Assembly: GCA_016179995.1 (NCBI GenBank)
Contig: JACPCC010000040.1
Coordinates: 1 to 6,250, forward strand
Source of the DNA: Candidatus Woesearchaeota archaeon
GTDB lineage: Archaea > Nanobdellota > Nanobdellia > Woesearchaeales > GW2011-AR9
Reading direction: 5' to 3'
Length of the DNA stretch: 6,250 bases
The notes beneath the pieces were generated by a model. It searched no databases. It was not told the origin of the DNA and saw nothing but the letters and a program-made list of their open reading frames with translations. The position numbers and the translations under genes were made by a program. Positions within the stretch are counted from its first letter, which is position 1. Each line of letters opens with the position of its first letter. Shown piece by piece: positions 1 through 5,806 of the stretch.

Positions 1-758
1 AAAATCACTTTTTTCCGACCATGCCTCTAATTAAAAGTGAAGAGGAATCTAGGGTTGAAGAAATGGAATTAACTCTTATTGGCTCTTTAACTCTAAACAA
101 TTTTGTGGGCGGATTAAATGAAGAAGCAATTTATGCTTCGGCTAATATTTCCAAAAAGCCGATAATAGTCTGGTTTCCTACAATAAACGCGGATAATTTT
201 TTGAAGAGAAGTAAAGAGGAAGTTCCCAAAGAATGGTGTGATACTGGATTTAAATCTCGAGCTGCTAATCAAGTTAAATCAGTAAAAATTATGGGTAGTG
301 ATGGGAACCTAACTACAAAAGTAATTAAATTATTAGTAGCTATAAAAAAAAATAATTGCATCTTAGCTACTGGACATCTGTCTTGGCAGGAAGCAAAGTT
401 ATTGGTTGAGAAAGCAGTTCAAATGGGGATAAATAAAATAATAGTTACGCACCCTATCTACCAATTGATAGATATGCCCCTAAATGTTCAGTTAGAATTG
501 TCTAAATATGATGGAGTTTACATTGAACATAATTATGCGATGTATGCCATTGATAAAATTCCAATAACAAAAATAGCTGAGCAGATTAAGTTTGTCGGAG
601 CAGAAAAATGCATCCTAAGCTCTGATGTAGGACAAGTAAGTAGTCTAAGTCCTAGTGAAGCATTAGAAAAATTTACTCAGTTGCTTCAACAAGAAGGAAT
701 AACAGAACAACAATTGCAGATAATGGGAGAAAAAAATCCCAAAACTTTAATAAGTTAA
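1..758 (+). CDS. DUF6282 family amidohydrolase-like protein, 5' end outside the window
   Basis: The reading frame is open to the left edge: codons from position 3 read NHFFPT before the ATG at 21, so that ATG is internal and the gene starts upstream. Counting from that ATG, the visible protein has the DUF6282 pattern: SLTLNNFVGGLN at 22-33, WFPT at 51-54, ATGHLSWQEA at 116-125, VTHP at 142-145, IEHNY at 168-172 and SSDVGQ at 200-205, ending in an NPKTL tail. H119, H144, H170 and D202 are candidate metal ligands of a TIM-barrel hydrolase, and the HFFPT histidine may be another. The family's N-terminal His-x-His segment would lie to the left. The substrate is unknown. The gene ends in TAA, 25 bases before hisS, so the two are probably co-transcribed. 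Family assignment comes from recalled motifs and is fairly secure; enzymatic function is inference. Confidence 0.85.
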   Translation, partial: NHFFPTMPLIKSEEESRVEEMELTLIGSLTLNNFVGGLNEEAIYASANISKKPIIVWFPTINADNFLKRSKEEVPKEWCDTGFKSRAANQVKSVKIMGSDGNLTTKVIKLLVAIKKNNCILATGHLSWQEAKLLVEKAVQMGINKIIVTHPIYQLIDMPLNVQLELSKYDGVYIEHNYAMYAIDKIPITKIAEQIKFVGAEKCILSSDVGQVSSLSPSEALEKFTQLLQQEGITEQQLQIMGEKNPKTLIS

Positions 759-770
759 ACAAAAATCAAG

Positions 771-776
771 AGGAGG
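771..776 (+). promoter_or_regulatory. Shine-Dalgarno site of hisS
   Basis: AGGAGG lies seven bases before the ATG at 784, inside the 25-base gap after the DUF6282 gene. It is a near-perfect match to the 16S rRNA tail. It fixes the hisS start and suggests translation from a polycistronic message, in contrast to the leaderless-looking genes elsewhere in the window. Confidence 0.85.
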
Positions 777-783
777 AAATAAC

Positions 784-2070
784 ATGGACTTACAATTAGC
801 TAAAGGCGTGCAGGATATCGCACCGGAAGATAAAATTTTAATGAATGAAGTAGTTGGTAAACTAAAAACTGTGTTCGAGTTATTTGCTTTTGCACCACTA
901 GAAACACCTATCATTGAGCGTTACGAAACTTTGACGGCTAAGTTTGCAGCAGGAGAAGCTTCTGATGCTTTGAAAGAAACATTTCAATTGACAGATCAAG
1001 GCGGGAGGCAGCTGGGGTTAAGATTTGATTTAACGGTTCCACTAGCCAGATTTGTAGCGATGAATCCGACGTTAAAATTGCCGTTCAAAAGATATGAAAT
1101 GGGCGTTGTCTTTAGAGATGGACCATTAAAAGCAGGCCGAACCAGGCAGTTCTGGCAGTGTGATTTTGATACTATTGGCAGCGAATCTATGTTAGCGGAT
1201 GCGGAAATCTTAGCAGTATGGGAAAAAGGTTTTTCTAGTTTAGGTATTGATGTGGAATTGAAAGTTAATAACCGCAAATTGTTAAATGGTTTAATGGAAC
1301 AAATTGGAGTAAAAGAAAAAGAAAGTGCTTTAGTGGCGATTGATAAACTAGATAAAATTGGCAAAGATGGAGTGAAGAAAGAATTGATAGAACGAGGGTT
1401 AAGTTCCAAACAAAGCGAAGAAATACTGGCTTTAATTAAAACAGGGGTTAGTTTAGAGCAGTTAAAGAGCAGAGTTACTAATTTAGAAGCTCAGCAGGGT
1501 ATCAAAGAGCTGGAAGAATTATTTTCTTATACCAAACAAATGGGTTTGAAAAAAGTTGTTTTTGATGCTTCTCTAGCTCGAGGTTTAGCTTATTATACGG
1601 GAACAGTCTTTGAAGCTTATGCGCAAGAGGGCAGAATTACTTCTTCTCTGGCTGGAGGAGGAAGATGGGATGATATGATTGGCAAATTTATGGGAGGCAA
1701 TCGTCTTGTTCCTGCAGTTGGGGCGTCTTTTGGTTTAGTGCCAATATTGGAAGTATTAAAAGAAAAAGCAGAAAAACTAGGAGTGAGAAACAAATCTCCG
1801 GCCCAAGTTTATGTTATGCCCATCAATACTATCAAAGAGTCTTTAGCTTTGGTTCAAGAGCTGCGAGAGAATGGCATTTGTGCGGATATATCACTCGGTA
1901 AGAAAGGTGTTTCTAAAAATTTAGAGTATGCGTCATCTCTGGGAATTCCGTATGTAATAATATTAGGTGAGGACGAGCTGAAGAAAAAGAAAGTTCTTTT
2001 GCGGGATATGAAAACTGGAGCTGAACAGTTGTTGAATACAGATGGAGTGATTAAGAAGTTGAAGATGTAA
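784..2070 (+). CDS. hisS: Histidyl-tRNA synthetase
   Basis: Class II aminoacyl-tRNA synthetase that charges tRNA-His with histidine in the cytoplasm. The 428 residues match the usual size (about 420-430). Motif 1 lies near 37-54 (APLETPIIERYETL). Motif 2 spans about 102-127, with FRDG carrying the likely ATP-binding R111, followed by RQFWQCD. The histidine-specific loop LARGLAYYTGTVFE is at 264-277, with catalytic-type R266. The glycine-rich LAGGGRWDDMIG is at 289-300 and motif 3 (GASFGLVPI) at 313-321. The C-terminal anticodon-binding domain starts near 339 (PAQVYVMP). In the histidine loop Ala269 replaces the Asp found in E. coli (RGLDYY); other HisRS sequences vary here, so this need not mean loss of function. 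The ATG follows a strong SD. Central gene of the operon, 18 bases before the next small gene. Confidence 0.97.
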   Translation: MDLQLAKGVQDIAPEDKILMNEVVGKLKTVFELFAFAPLETPIIERYETLTAKFAAGEASDALKETFQLTDQGGRQLGLRFDLTVPLARFVAMNPTLKLPFKRYEMGVVFRDGPLKAGRTRQFWQCDFDTIGSESMLADAEILAVWEKGFSSLGIDVELKVNNRKLLNGLMEQIGVKEKESALVAIDKLDKIGKDGVKKELIERGLSSKQSEEILALIKTGVSLEQLKSRVTNLEAQQGIKELEELFSYTKQMGLKKVVFDASLARGLAYYTGTVFEAYAQEGRITSSLAGGGRWDDMIGKFMGGNRLVPAVGASFGLVPILEVLKEKAEKLGVRNKSPAQVYVMPINTIKESLALVQELRENGICADISLGKKGVSKNLEYASSLGIPYVIILGEDELKKKKVLLRDMKTGAEQLLNTDGVIKKLKM

Positions 2071-2088
2071 TTTAAATGAAAGATTAAA

Positions 2089-2250
2089 ATGAACGCTAAA
2101 AATTTAAAGATTATTGGTTATGTTGTTTTAGCTATTTTAGTTCTAAACATGATTTTGTTTGGCATGGGATTGATAAATTGGATTATATTTTGGTTAGTAA
2201 TTGCTTCGGGGGCAGTATTAGTATATTGGGGACTGCCGAAGATGAGATAG
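2089..2250 (+). CDS. Small two-helix membrane protein (53 aa)
   Basis: A 53-codon frame starts at ATG 2089 and ends with TAG; an in-frame TGA at 2077-2079 rules out a longer protein. The product is almost wholly hydrophobic: helix one about residues 7-25 (KIIGYVVLAILVLNMILFG), helix two about 29-48 (INWIIFWLVIASGAVLVYW), then a short basic tail LPKMR, consistent with both ends in the cytoplasm. Charged residues fall only at the two ends, as expected of a real membrane protein and unlike random AT-rich sequence. No clear SD precedes it, but it lies 18 bases after hisS, so it is probably read from the same transcript. I do not recognise a named family and assign no function. Confidence 0.7.
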   Translation: MNAKNLKIIGYVVLAILVLNMILFGMGLINWIIFWLVIASGAVLVYWGLPKMR

Positions 2251-2257
2251 AAGAAAT

Positions 2258-2264
2258 AAAAAAA
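2258..2264 (-). terminator. Oligo-T terminator of the Cys-rich gene
   Basis: Seven A on the + strand give TTTTTTT on the - strand, about 17 bases after the stop of the gene ending at 2281. Archaeal RNA polymerase terminates at such U-runs without needing a hairpin. The convergent + strand gene ends at 2250 and has only a weak TTTT at 2271-2274. Confidence 0.5.
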
Positions 2265-2280
2265 CGACCATTTTAAACAA

Positions 2281-2601
2281 TTAACAAACATCATCACCAG
2301 GACAACTACAGCCCGTGTCACAAGCACAAGAGTCTATTTCGCCATTGTCACAAACCCAAGTACAACTACACTCAGCTCCTGAAGCTATACGTGGACGACC
2401 AAATAATAATTTCTTAATTCCAGGAGTTGCTTTATCTCCTAGAATAAGCTTTCCGGCTTCTCCTGCCAAATTCCCTTCTTCGTCAACTACTAAAGCAGAA
2501 TCTTCATTATCATTTCCACCAAAATTCATCACTAAAACAACCGCTGCAACAATAGCTACTATTCCTACAATTGCCAAATACGGCCAAGTATTTTTATCCA
2601 T
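2281..2601 (-). CDS. Membrane-anchored Cys-rich small protein
   Basis: Function not recognised. With the ATG at 2601 the protein has 106 residues: a short start (MDKNT), a hydrophobic helix at about 6-26 (WPYLAIV...VVLVMN) acting as signal anchor, an acidic linker (about 28-50), a region around 56-70 with basic KKLLFGRPR, and a C-terminal module with eight cysteines at 78, 80, 84, 92, 94, 98, 100 and 106. Spacing is C-x-C-x3-C-x7-C-x-C-x3-C-x-C-x5-C, and the last Cys is the final residue. The module probably lies outside the membrane, where it could form disulfides or bind metal. The start is chosen from GAGGTG at 2608-2613, six bases before ATG 2601; an ATG at 2604 and a TTG at 2625 are also in frame. 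Its anti-sense frames lack such organisation. Similar N-terminal helices are common in small DPANN surface proteins. Confidence 0.8.
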   Translation of the reverse strand: MDKNTWPYLAIVGIVAIVAAVVLVMNFGGNDNEDSALVVDEEGNLAGEAGKLILGDKATPGIKKLLFGRPRIASGAECSCTWVCDNGEIDSCACDTGCSCPGDDVC

Positions 2602-2607
2602 CATTAA

Positions 2608-2613
2608 CACCTC
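2608..2613 (-). promoter_or_regulatory. Shine-Dalgarno site deciding the Cys-rich gene start
   Basis: On the - strand GAGGTG lies six bases before ATG 2601 and three before ATG 2604. The spacing favours 2601. A longer version from TTG 2625 would place this site inside the coding sequence and is less likely. Confidence 0.65.
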
Positions 2614-2644
2614 TTTTTTTAACAACGATTAAAAAAGATGGTTC

Positions 2645-2663
2645 AGAAACGCAAAACGTTTCT
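2645..2663 (-). repeat. Perfect 7-bp hairpin upstream of the Cys-rich gene
   Basis: AGAAACG and CGTTTCT flank a five-base loop. Read on the - strand, the hairpin is followed eight bases later by six T (2636-2631), then the SD and start of the Cys-rich gene. The order hairpin, T-run, start resembles an attenuator in a leader, but archaeal termination usually does not use hairpins, so a protein-binding operator is equally possible. Confidence 0.4.
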
Positions 2664-2801
2664 CGCCACCTCTTTGAAATTAATTTTATTACTTTTTGTT
2701 CTAAGAAGTATTCCTCTCTTTAAAAAGAAGCGTGACCCCCCCCCAGTGAAAAAAGCGCAGGATAAGAGCTGCTTTATGCCTCAATATTCACTTTTCTCTC
2801 A

Positions 2802-2815
2802 GAAACATTTATATA
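2802..2815 (+). promoter_or_regulatory. BRE/TATA promoter of the toxin-antitoxin module
   Basis: TTTATATA at 2808-2815 is a good archaeal TATA box, preceded by A-rich GAAACA at 2802-2807 as a possible BRE. Its centre is about 28 bases before the ATG at 2840. Transcription would therefore begin at or next to that ATG, giving a leaderless message; no SD is present there, which fits. The same octamer precedes the ZIP gene. Confidence 0.65.
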
Positions 2816-2839
2816 TTTAACATTATTTAATATTGTTAA

Positions 2840-3297
2840 ATGATATTTGCTGATGCTTGTACGATAATATTATTGGCTAAAGCTTCGATATTGGAAACTG
2901 CGTTTGAGGTTTATAAAATAAGACTTACTGAAGAAGTTTATGAGATGCTTTGCTTTTAGAGCGTTTAAACAGTGAAAACAAAATAACCATCGTTTCCACT
3001 CCCATAAAATTAATGCACAAATTACAGCTCGATTTCAATATGGGAAAAGGTGAAGCTTCAATTATTGCTGTAAGTATAGGCCAAAATGACAGCTTAGTGG
3101 CTACTGATAATAAGCAAGGAAGAAAAGCAGCGCAAATAAATAATATTCATTTAATTGGAAGTATAGAAATAATCATTAGTTTATATCAGCAAAAAAAGAT
3201 TAGTTTAGAAAAAGCCAAATTATCTTTACAAATATTGAAGCAAGAGGGATGGTTTAACCCCTATTTAATCGAAAAAGCAATGGAGGATTTAAAATGA
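2840..3297 (+). pseudogene. PIN-domain toxin (DUF3368-like), frameshifted
   Basis: The ATG at 2840 opens a PIN-domain start, MIFADACTIILLAKAS, with catalytic-type Asp5 (codon 2852-2854), then reads to EEVYE and hits TAG at 2957-2959. The rest is in the -1 frame: from 2944 it reads DALLLERLNSENKI and continues to TGA 3295-3297, with acidic residues Glu (codon 3052-3054, in GKGEAS) and Asp (codon 3106-3108, in ATDN). PIN ribonucleases need these acidic residues together, so neither piece should be active alone. Relatives have a Gly/Lys-rich segment between EVYE and DALL; its absence suggests an internal deletion of roughly ten codons, not divisible by three. The second part could start from TTG 2950, but has no good SD. 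The end overlaps the antitoxin ATG by four bases. A sequencing error could explain a frameshift but not the missing segment. Confidence 0.75.
3282..3286 (+). promoter_or_regulatory. Shine-Dalgarno site of the antitoxin, inside the toxin end
   Basis: GGAGG lies seven bases before ATG 3294, within the last codons of the toxin remnant. With the ATGA overlap of stop and start, it is the classic layout for translational coupling of two partner genes, and lets the antitoxin be translated even though the toxin frame is broken. Confidence 0.75.
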
Positions 3298-3611
3298 GTC
3301 AAGCAGTATTTTTAGGTGCAAGATTAGATCAAGAGGTTGTTCAAATGGTAGAAGATACCGCTGAAGAAGAGAAGGTTGATAAAACTAAAGCTCTCAAAGA
3401 ACTTATTTTTTTAGGACGAAAACAATATCTTTTAGAAAAATATCGAACACTCTATCGTGAAGGCCAATGTTCTTTAGATAAAGCGGCAGAAAAAATAGGT
3501 ATAACTGTAACAGAAATGATGCAGGAAGCAGTTAAAGCTAAGATACAATCCGAAGAAACTTTTGAAGAATATAGAAAAGGATTAGAGCATCTGAGCAAAA
3601 TCAAGAACTGA
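3294..3611 (+). CDS. UPF0175-like antitoxin with ribbon-helix-helix N-terminus
   Basis: The 105-residue protein has two parts. Residues about 4-45 (VFLGARLDQEVVQMVED...KTKALKELIFLGRK) look like a ribbon-helix-helix DNA-binding fold. Residues about 50-85 (YRTLYREGQCSLDKAAEKIGITVTEMMQEA) match UPF0175, where a helix-turn-helix-like segment follows a LYREGKxSLxKAAE pattern. UPF0175 proteins are typically encoded beside DUF3368 PIN toxins and are thought to neutralise them and repress the shared promoter; here the broken toxin overlaps directly upstream. The length is normal and no key segment is missing, so this antitoxin seems intact although its partner is not. The likely operator is the promoter around 2802-2840. 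Role assigned from family and context. Confidence 0.82.
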   Translation: MSQAVFLGARLDQEVVQMVEDTAEEEKVDKTKALKELIFLGRKQYLLEKYRTLYREGQCSLDKAAEKIGITVTEMMQEAVKAKIQSEETFEEYRKGLEHLSKIKN

Positions 3612-3637
3612 AAAAGTAGTTTAATTAAGTGGTTTTT

Positions 3638-3654
3638 GGTAGGTGATTTCTACC
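3638..3654 (+). repeat. Small hairpin competing with the larger one
   Basis: GGTAG (3638-3642) and CTACC (3650-3654) form a perfect 5-bp stem with a seven-base loop, 27 bases after the antitoxin stop and just after a TTTTT (3633-3637) that may end the antitoxin message. Its right arm shares ACC (3652-3654) with the left foot of the 3652-3715 hairpin, so the feet of the two stems exclude each other. Confidence 0.5.
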
Positions 3655-3715
3655 TTGCTGTATTGTATAATTAATATTTATCAAAAACAAAGAATAGTTA
3701 TGCAACACAGCAGGT
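3652..3715. repeat. Long imperfect hairpin between convergent genes
   Basis: The left arm (3652-3673) and right arm (3695-3715) are near-perfect inverted copies. ACCT pairs with AGGT, GCTGT with ACAGC, and TTG with CAA; TATAATTA then pairs with TAGTTATG using two G-U pairs. The only defects are an unpaired T at 3656 and an A-C mismatch (3662/3706), giving about 20 bp. The loop region (3674-3694) is AT-rich and could close further with TTT/AAA. The substitutions are better tolerated in the + strand RNA (two wobble pairs) than in the - strand RNA. There is no T-run directly after either arm, so it is not an ordinary intrinsic terminator. It may be a small RNA, an mRNA 3'-end stabiliser or the relic of a miniature inverted-repeat element. 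Confidence 0.6.
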
Positions 3716-3741
3716 CCATAAATAATCCGAGATATTAAATC

Positions 3742-4503
3742 TCAAATCTTAATATAAGTTATGGCAAGCATCAAGGTCATGCCTATAATGAAACCTAAGA
3801 AATATCGTAATGATTCTTTAAACAATTGACATTCTTTATGTAGTTCTGGTATAAGATTAGAACCGGCTATGTATATGAAACCACCTGCTGCAATGGGAAT
3901 TATTAAATCTACGTAAGCTTCACTTTTAGTTCCTAAAGCTAATCCAACTATAGCTCCTAAGATAGCTACCGCTGCTGAGCAAAAATTAAAGAAGAGAGCT
4001 TTAAATCTAGAAAAGCCAGAGAAAATTAATACTCCAAAGTCAGCTATTTCTTGTGGTATCTCATGCAATATTACAGCTAAAGTAGTTGCTAAACCTAAAT
4101 GTGTATCAATCAAGTAGCTGCCAGCAATAACTAATCCATCTATAAAATTATGTACTCCATCACCAATTAGATTAAGCCAACCTATATGTTCTCTCTCTGT
4201 TTCTGAATGCCAATGAGTATAGTGGCAGCGGTGCCAATGAATTATTTTTTCTAAAATGAAAAAAAGAACTATTCCTAGCAGGATAAGCAACGATATGGTG
4301 GTAGTAAAACCTTTTTTCCTCACAATCTCTGGTAGAAGATGAAGAAACGCGCCTCCAAAAAGGCTTCCTGCAGAAACACTAACTAAAATAAGAAGCAAAT
4401 GACTTATTTTTTTAGTTTTAAAGAAAAAAGTTAGCACTCCCACAAATGAAATTAATGAAACTACCAGTACGCTGATTAATGTGTAAAGTATGGCTTCTAA
4501 CAT
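3742..4503 (-). CDS. ZIP-family divalent metal transporter
   Basis: Integral membrane transporter of the ZIP family (zinc, possibly iron or manganese), moving metal into the cytoplasm. The 253 residues contain about eight hydrophobic helices. GAFLHLLPE (51-59) is the typical TM2 motif. A His-rich loop, HWHRCHYTHWH, lies at 89-99 between TM3 and TM4. TM4 carries NLIGDGVHNFIDG (111-123), with H118, N119 and D122. TM5 carries HEIPQEIADFGVL (147-159), with H147, E148, Q151 and E152. These HNFxDG and HEIPxE signatures form the metal path and resemble the LIV-1/GufA-type branches. The start is ATG 4503, with AAAGGA eight bases upstream. It follows truD by 71 bases but has its own TATA box, so it is probably transcribed separately. 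Metal specificity cannot be read from sequence. Confidence 0.95.
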   Translation of the reverse strand: MLEAILYTLISVLVVSLISFVGVLTFFFKTKKISHLLLILVSVSAGSLFGGAFLHLLPEIVRKKGFTTTISLLILLGIVLFFILEKIIHWHRCHYTHWHSETEREHIGWLNLIGDGVHNFIDGLVIAGSYLIDTHLGLATTLAVILHEIPQEIADFGVLIFSGFSRFKALFFNFCSAAVAILGAIVGLALGTKSEAYVDLIIPIAAGGFIYIAGSNLIPELHKECQLFKESLRYFLGFIIGMTLMLAITYIKI

Positions 4504-4511
4504 GTGTTTTA

Positions 4512-4517
4512 TCCTTT
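4512..4517 (-). promoter_or_regulatory. Weak Shine-Dalgarno-like site of the ZIP gene
   Basis: AAAGGA on the - strand lies eight bases before ATG 4503. It matches only part of the SD consensus. If transcription starts where the TATA box predicts (about 4510) it would not be in the mRNA, so it matters only for read-through transcripts from truD. Confidence 0.35.
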
Positions 4518-4532
4518 AGTTTTATTTTTGGG

Positions 4533-4540
4533 TATATAAA
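4533..4540 (-). promoter_or_regulatory. TATA box of the ZIP gene
   Basis: TTTATATA on the - strand, identical to the octamer before the toxin gene. Its centre is about 33 bases from ATG 4503, predicting a start near 4510 and a leader of only a few bases. It lies in the 71-base gap after truD and suggests independent control of the transporter. Confidence 0.65.
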
Positions 4541-4574
4541 TCTTCGTAGAAAATTATTTTTTAATTGTTTTCTC

Positions 4575-5663
4575 CTAAGAGAATATTTTTTTGATGACTA
4601 TGGTGGCATAGCTGCCTTTTTGAAGAAAGAAACTAAGAGTTATTTTAATCTTTCCTTTGTTAAGGTCATCTTTATCTGTACTTTCCCATTTGAATTCTTC
4701 AATTTCAACAAAAGCTTTCCTCAGTTCTCCTTCAGCCGAAAGTTCCGGTATCTGTTTAATTATGAAATCTTGGGGCAAGAGGTTTTCTCTTTTTTTAAGA
4801 AGGCTAAGTACCTCAGCTAGATCCTTATCTAATTTAGCTAAATCTTCAAAACCCAAAAGAGGTATTTCTAAATGAGGGATACTTTCTTCTGGAAATAGTA
4901 GGAGTCCCGCAATATATTTTACTTCTACATATTGCTCTGTTCTCCTTTTTAAATATAAGGATAAGGTTTCATTCCAGAGCCAGCTTTGATAGGCGTTAAC
5001 ATACAGGCGTAATAAGCGCAGAGGCAAGCGTTTTAAAGCACCCACATAATCTGTTTTCTTTTCTTCTAAATAAGAAGAACAGAGGGGGTTATCTAGTTTT
5101 GTAACGGCGTCTTTAAACTCCTTTCTAACAATATGTCTGCCAATTTCATGATTCTTACGGCCAAAACGCTGGTCGTCAAAATAATTAGGGATAAATAAGG
5201 GTTTATTTGTAGTTGTGTTTTTTTCGATGTTATGTTCTATTGTTTTTAATGATTTTTCATCTAAGTTTCTGATGGTAATAACAAACTCATTGCCTTTTAA
5301 ATGTCCGAGAGTGATTGGTTCATTTCCTCGTGCTAGAAACTTCAGTTCTATATCTCTTATTTTAACTCTATTCAAACGTTCTAAATTCATATCTGGCAAG
5401 GAGATTATTTGTTCAGTTATAGCCTTCTTGTCTTTATTTCCGGCAAAGCCTATTTGTTTTTCTTTCAAGCCAAAGATGGCTGCAATTTGTTTAATACCAT
5501 CAATAGTGTTATAATTTTTCTTTTTTAACAGGCAGTAAATGTATTTGCCATTTTTAGTTGTTAATTTAGAATAATCCTCTAGGCTTACTTCTTTGACGAT
5601 GAAATCTTCAGGAATGGATTTTAGTTTGTAGGTCAATGATTCTGTTAGTATTGGTGGTTTCAT
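4575..5663 (-). CDS. truD: tRNA pseudouridine synthase TruD/Pus7 family
   Basis: Converts a specific uridine to pseudouridine in tRNA: U13 in the bacterial enzyme, with archaeal and eukaryotic Pus7 homologues having wider targets including U35 of tRNA-Tyr in some species. The 362 residues show the family signatures in order: IPEDFIVKEV (17-26), GFAGNKDKKAITEQ (72-85) with catalytic-type Asp78, GHLKGNEFVITIRN (120-133), IPNYFDDQRFG (158-168), YQSWLWNETL (225-234) and the final FLQKGSYATIVIKKI (346-360). The length is within the normal range and the segment between 170 and 345 corresponds to the TRUD insertion domain. The start at ATG 5663 gives MKPPILTES close to the usual N-terminus; no SD is seen, as expected for a leaderless or short-leader archaeal gene. 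It lies upstream of the ZIP gene on the same strand and divergent from tRNA-Asn. Confidence 0.96.
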   Translation of the reverse strand: MKPPILTESLTYKLKSIPEDFIVKEVSLEDYSKLTTKNGKYIYCLLKKKNYNTIDGIKQIAAIFGLKEKQIGFAGNKDKKAITEQIISLPDMNLERLNRVKIRDIELKFLARGNEPITLGHLKGNEFVITIRNLDEKSLKTIEHNIEKNTTTNKPLFIPNYFDDQRFGRKNHEIGRHIVRKEFKDAVTKLDNPLCSSYLEEKKTDYVGALKRLPLRLLRLYVNAYQSWLWNETLSLYLKRRTEQYVEVKYIAGLLLFPEESIPHLEIPLLGFEDLAKLDKDLAEVLSLLKKRENLLPQDFIIKQIPELSAEGELRKAFVEIEEFKWESTDKDDLNKGKIKITLSFFLQKGSYATIVIKKIFS

Positions 5664-5693
5664 AGGAAATAGGTTTATACTAATTCTGTTGCC

Positions 5694-5753
5694 TTTATTA
5701 ATCTATAATATTAATGGTCTTCTTTAAAAAAGTAGTAGATAAGTTTTATAAAG
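5694..5753. promoter_or_regulatory. Divergent promoter region, truD / tRNA-Asn
   Basis: TTTTATAAAG at 5744-5753 is a near-symmetric TATA-like box. Read on the + strand it would start transcription near 5775, about 32 bases before the mature tRNA, a leader that RNase P would remove. Read on the - strand it would give truD a leader of nearly 60 bases. TTAATAAA on the - strand (5701-5694) predicts a start near 5671 and a leader of a few bases, so it is the better truD candidate. Assignment is by distance only. Confidence 0.45.
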
Positions 5754-5806
5754 CTTAGCCTTATTTTTACTTTGTTTTTGAGATGAATTAAACATCTTAA
5801 TACATT

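Larger units (their letters stand above)
2614..2839. other. Gene-free divergent intergenic region
   Basis: This stretch between the - strand Cys-rich gene and the + strand toxin remnant has no convincing gene. It holds a perfect 7-bp hairpin (2645-2663), a run of nine C (2736-2744), and a possible nested stem: AGTGAA at 2745-2750 pairs with TTCACT at 2787-2792, enclosing AAAGC at 2752-2756 and GCTTT at 2771-2775. The + strand promoter lies near its right end. The Cys-rich gene's promoter must also lie here; an AT-rich TAATAAAATTAAT stretch on the - strand around 2682-2694 is a weak candidate. An unusually long 5' leader or a small RNA is possible but unproven. Confidence 0.5.

Noticed and set aside
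996..1409. A long - strand frame inside hisS.
   Set aside because: Antisense of a well-conserved synthetase, with no recognisable domain or start signal.
2315..2632. A 105-codon + strand frame opposite the Cys-rich gene.
   Set aside because: It is rich in Ser/Pro/Thr with no domain or signal, as expected of the antisense of an AT-rich gene; the - strand frame has an SD, a signal-anchor helix and a patterned Cys module.
2638..2820. A 60-codon + strand frame in the intergenic region.
   Set aside because: No SD or TATA box at the right distance, it reads through the nine-C tract as a run of prolines, and the composition does not resemble a folded protein.
2944..2962. Programmed -1 frameshifting that would restore the PIN toxin.
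   Set aside because: No X-XXY-YYZ slippery heptamer or downstream pseudoknot is evident, slippage at CTTTTAG would mispair, and the fused product would still lack the family's Gly/Lys-rich segment.
4570..4583. A 5-bp inverted repeat (TTCTC/GAGAA) across the truD stop codon as a terminator.
   Set aside because: Short, with no T-run following on the truD strand; it could easily arise by chance.
4479..4820. A + strand frame over the truD end and ZIP start.
   Set aside because: Phe-rich antisense product overlapping two clear genes; no supporting signals.
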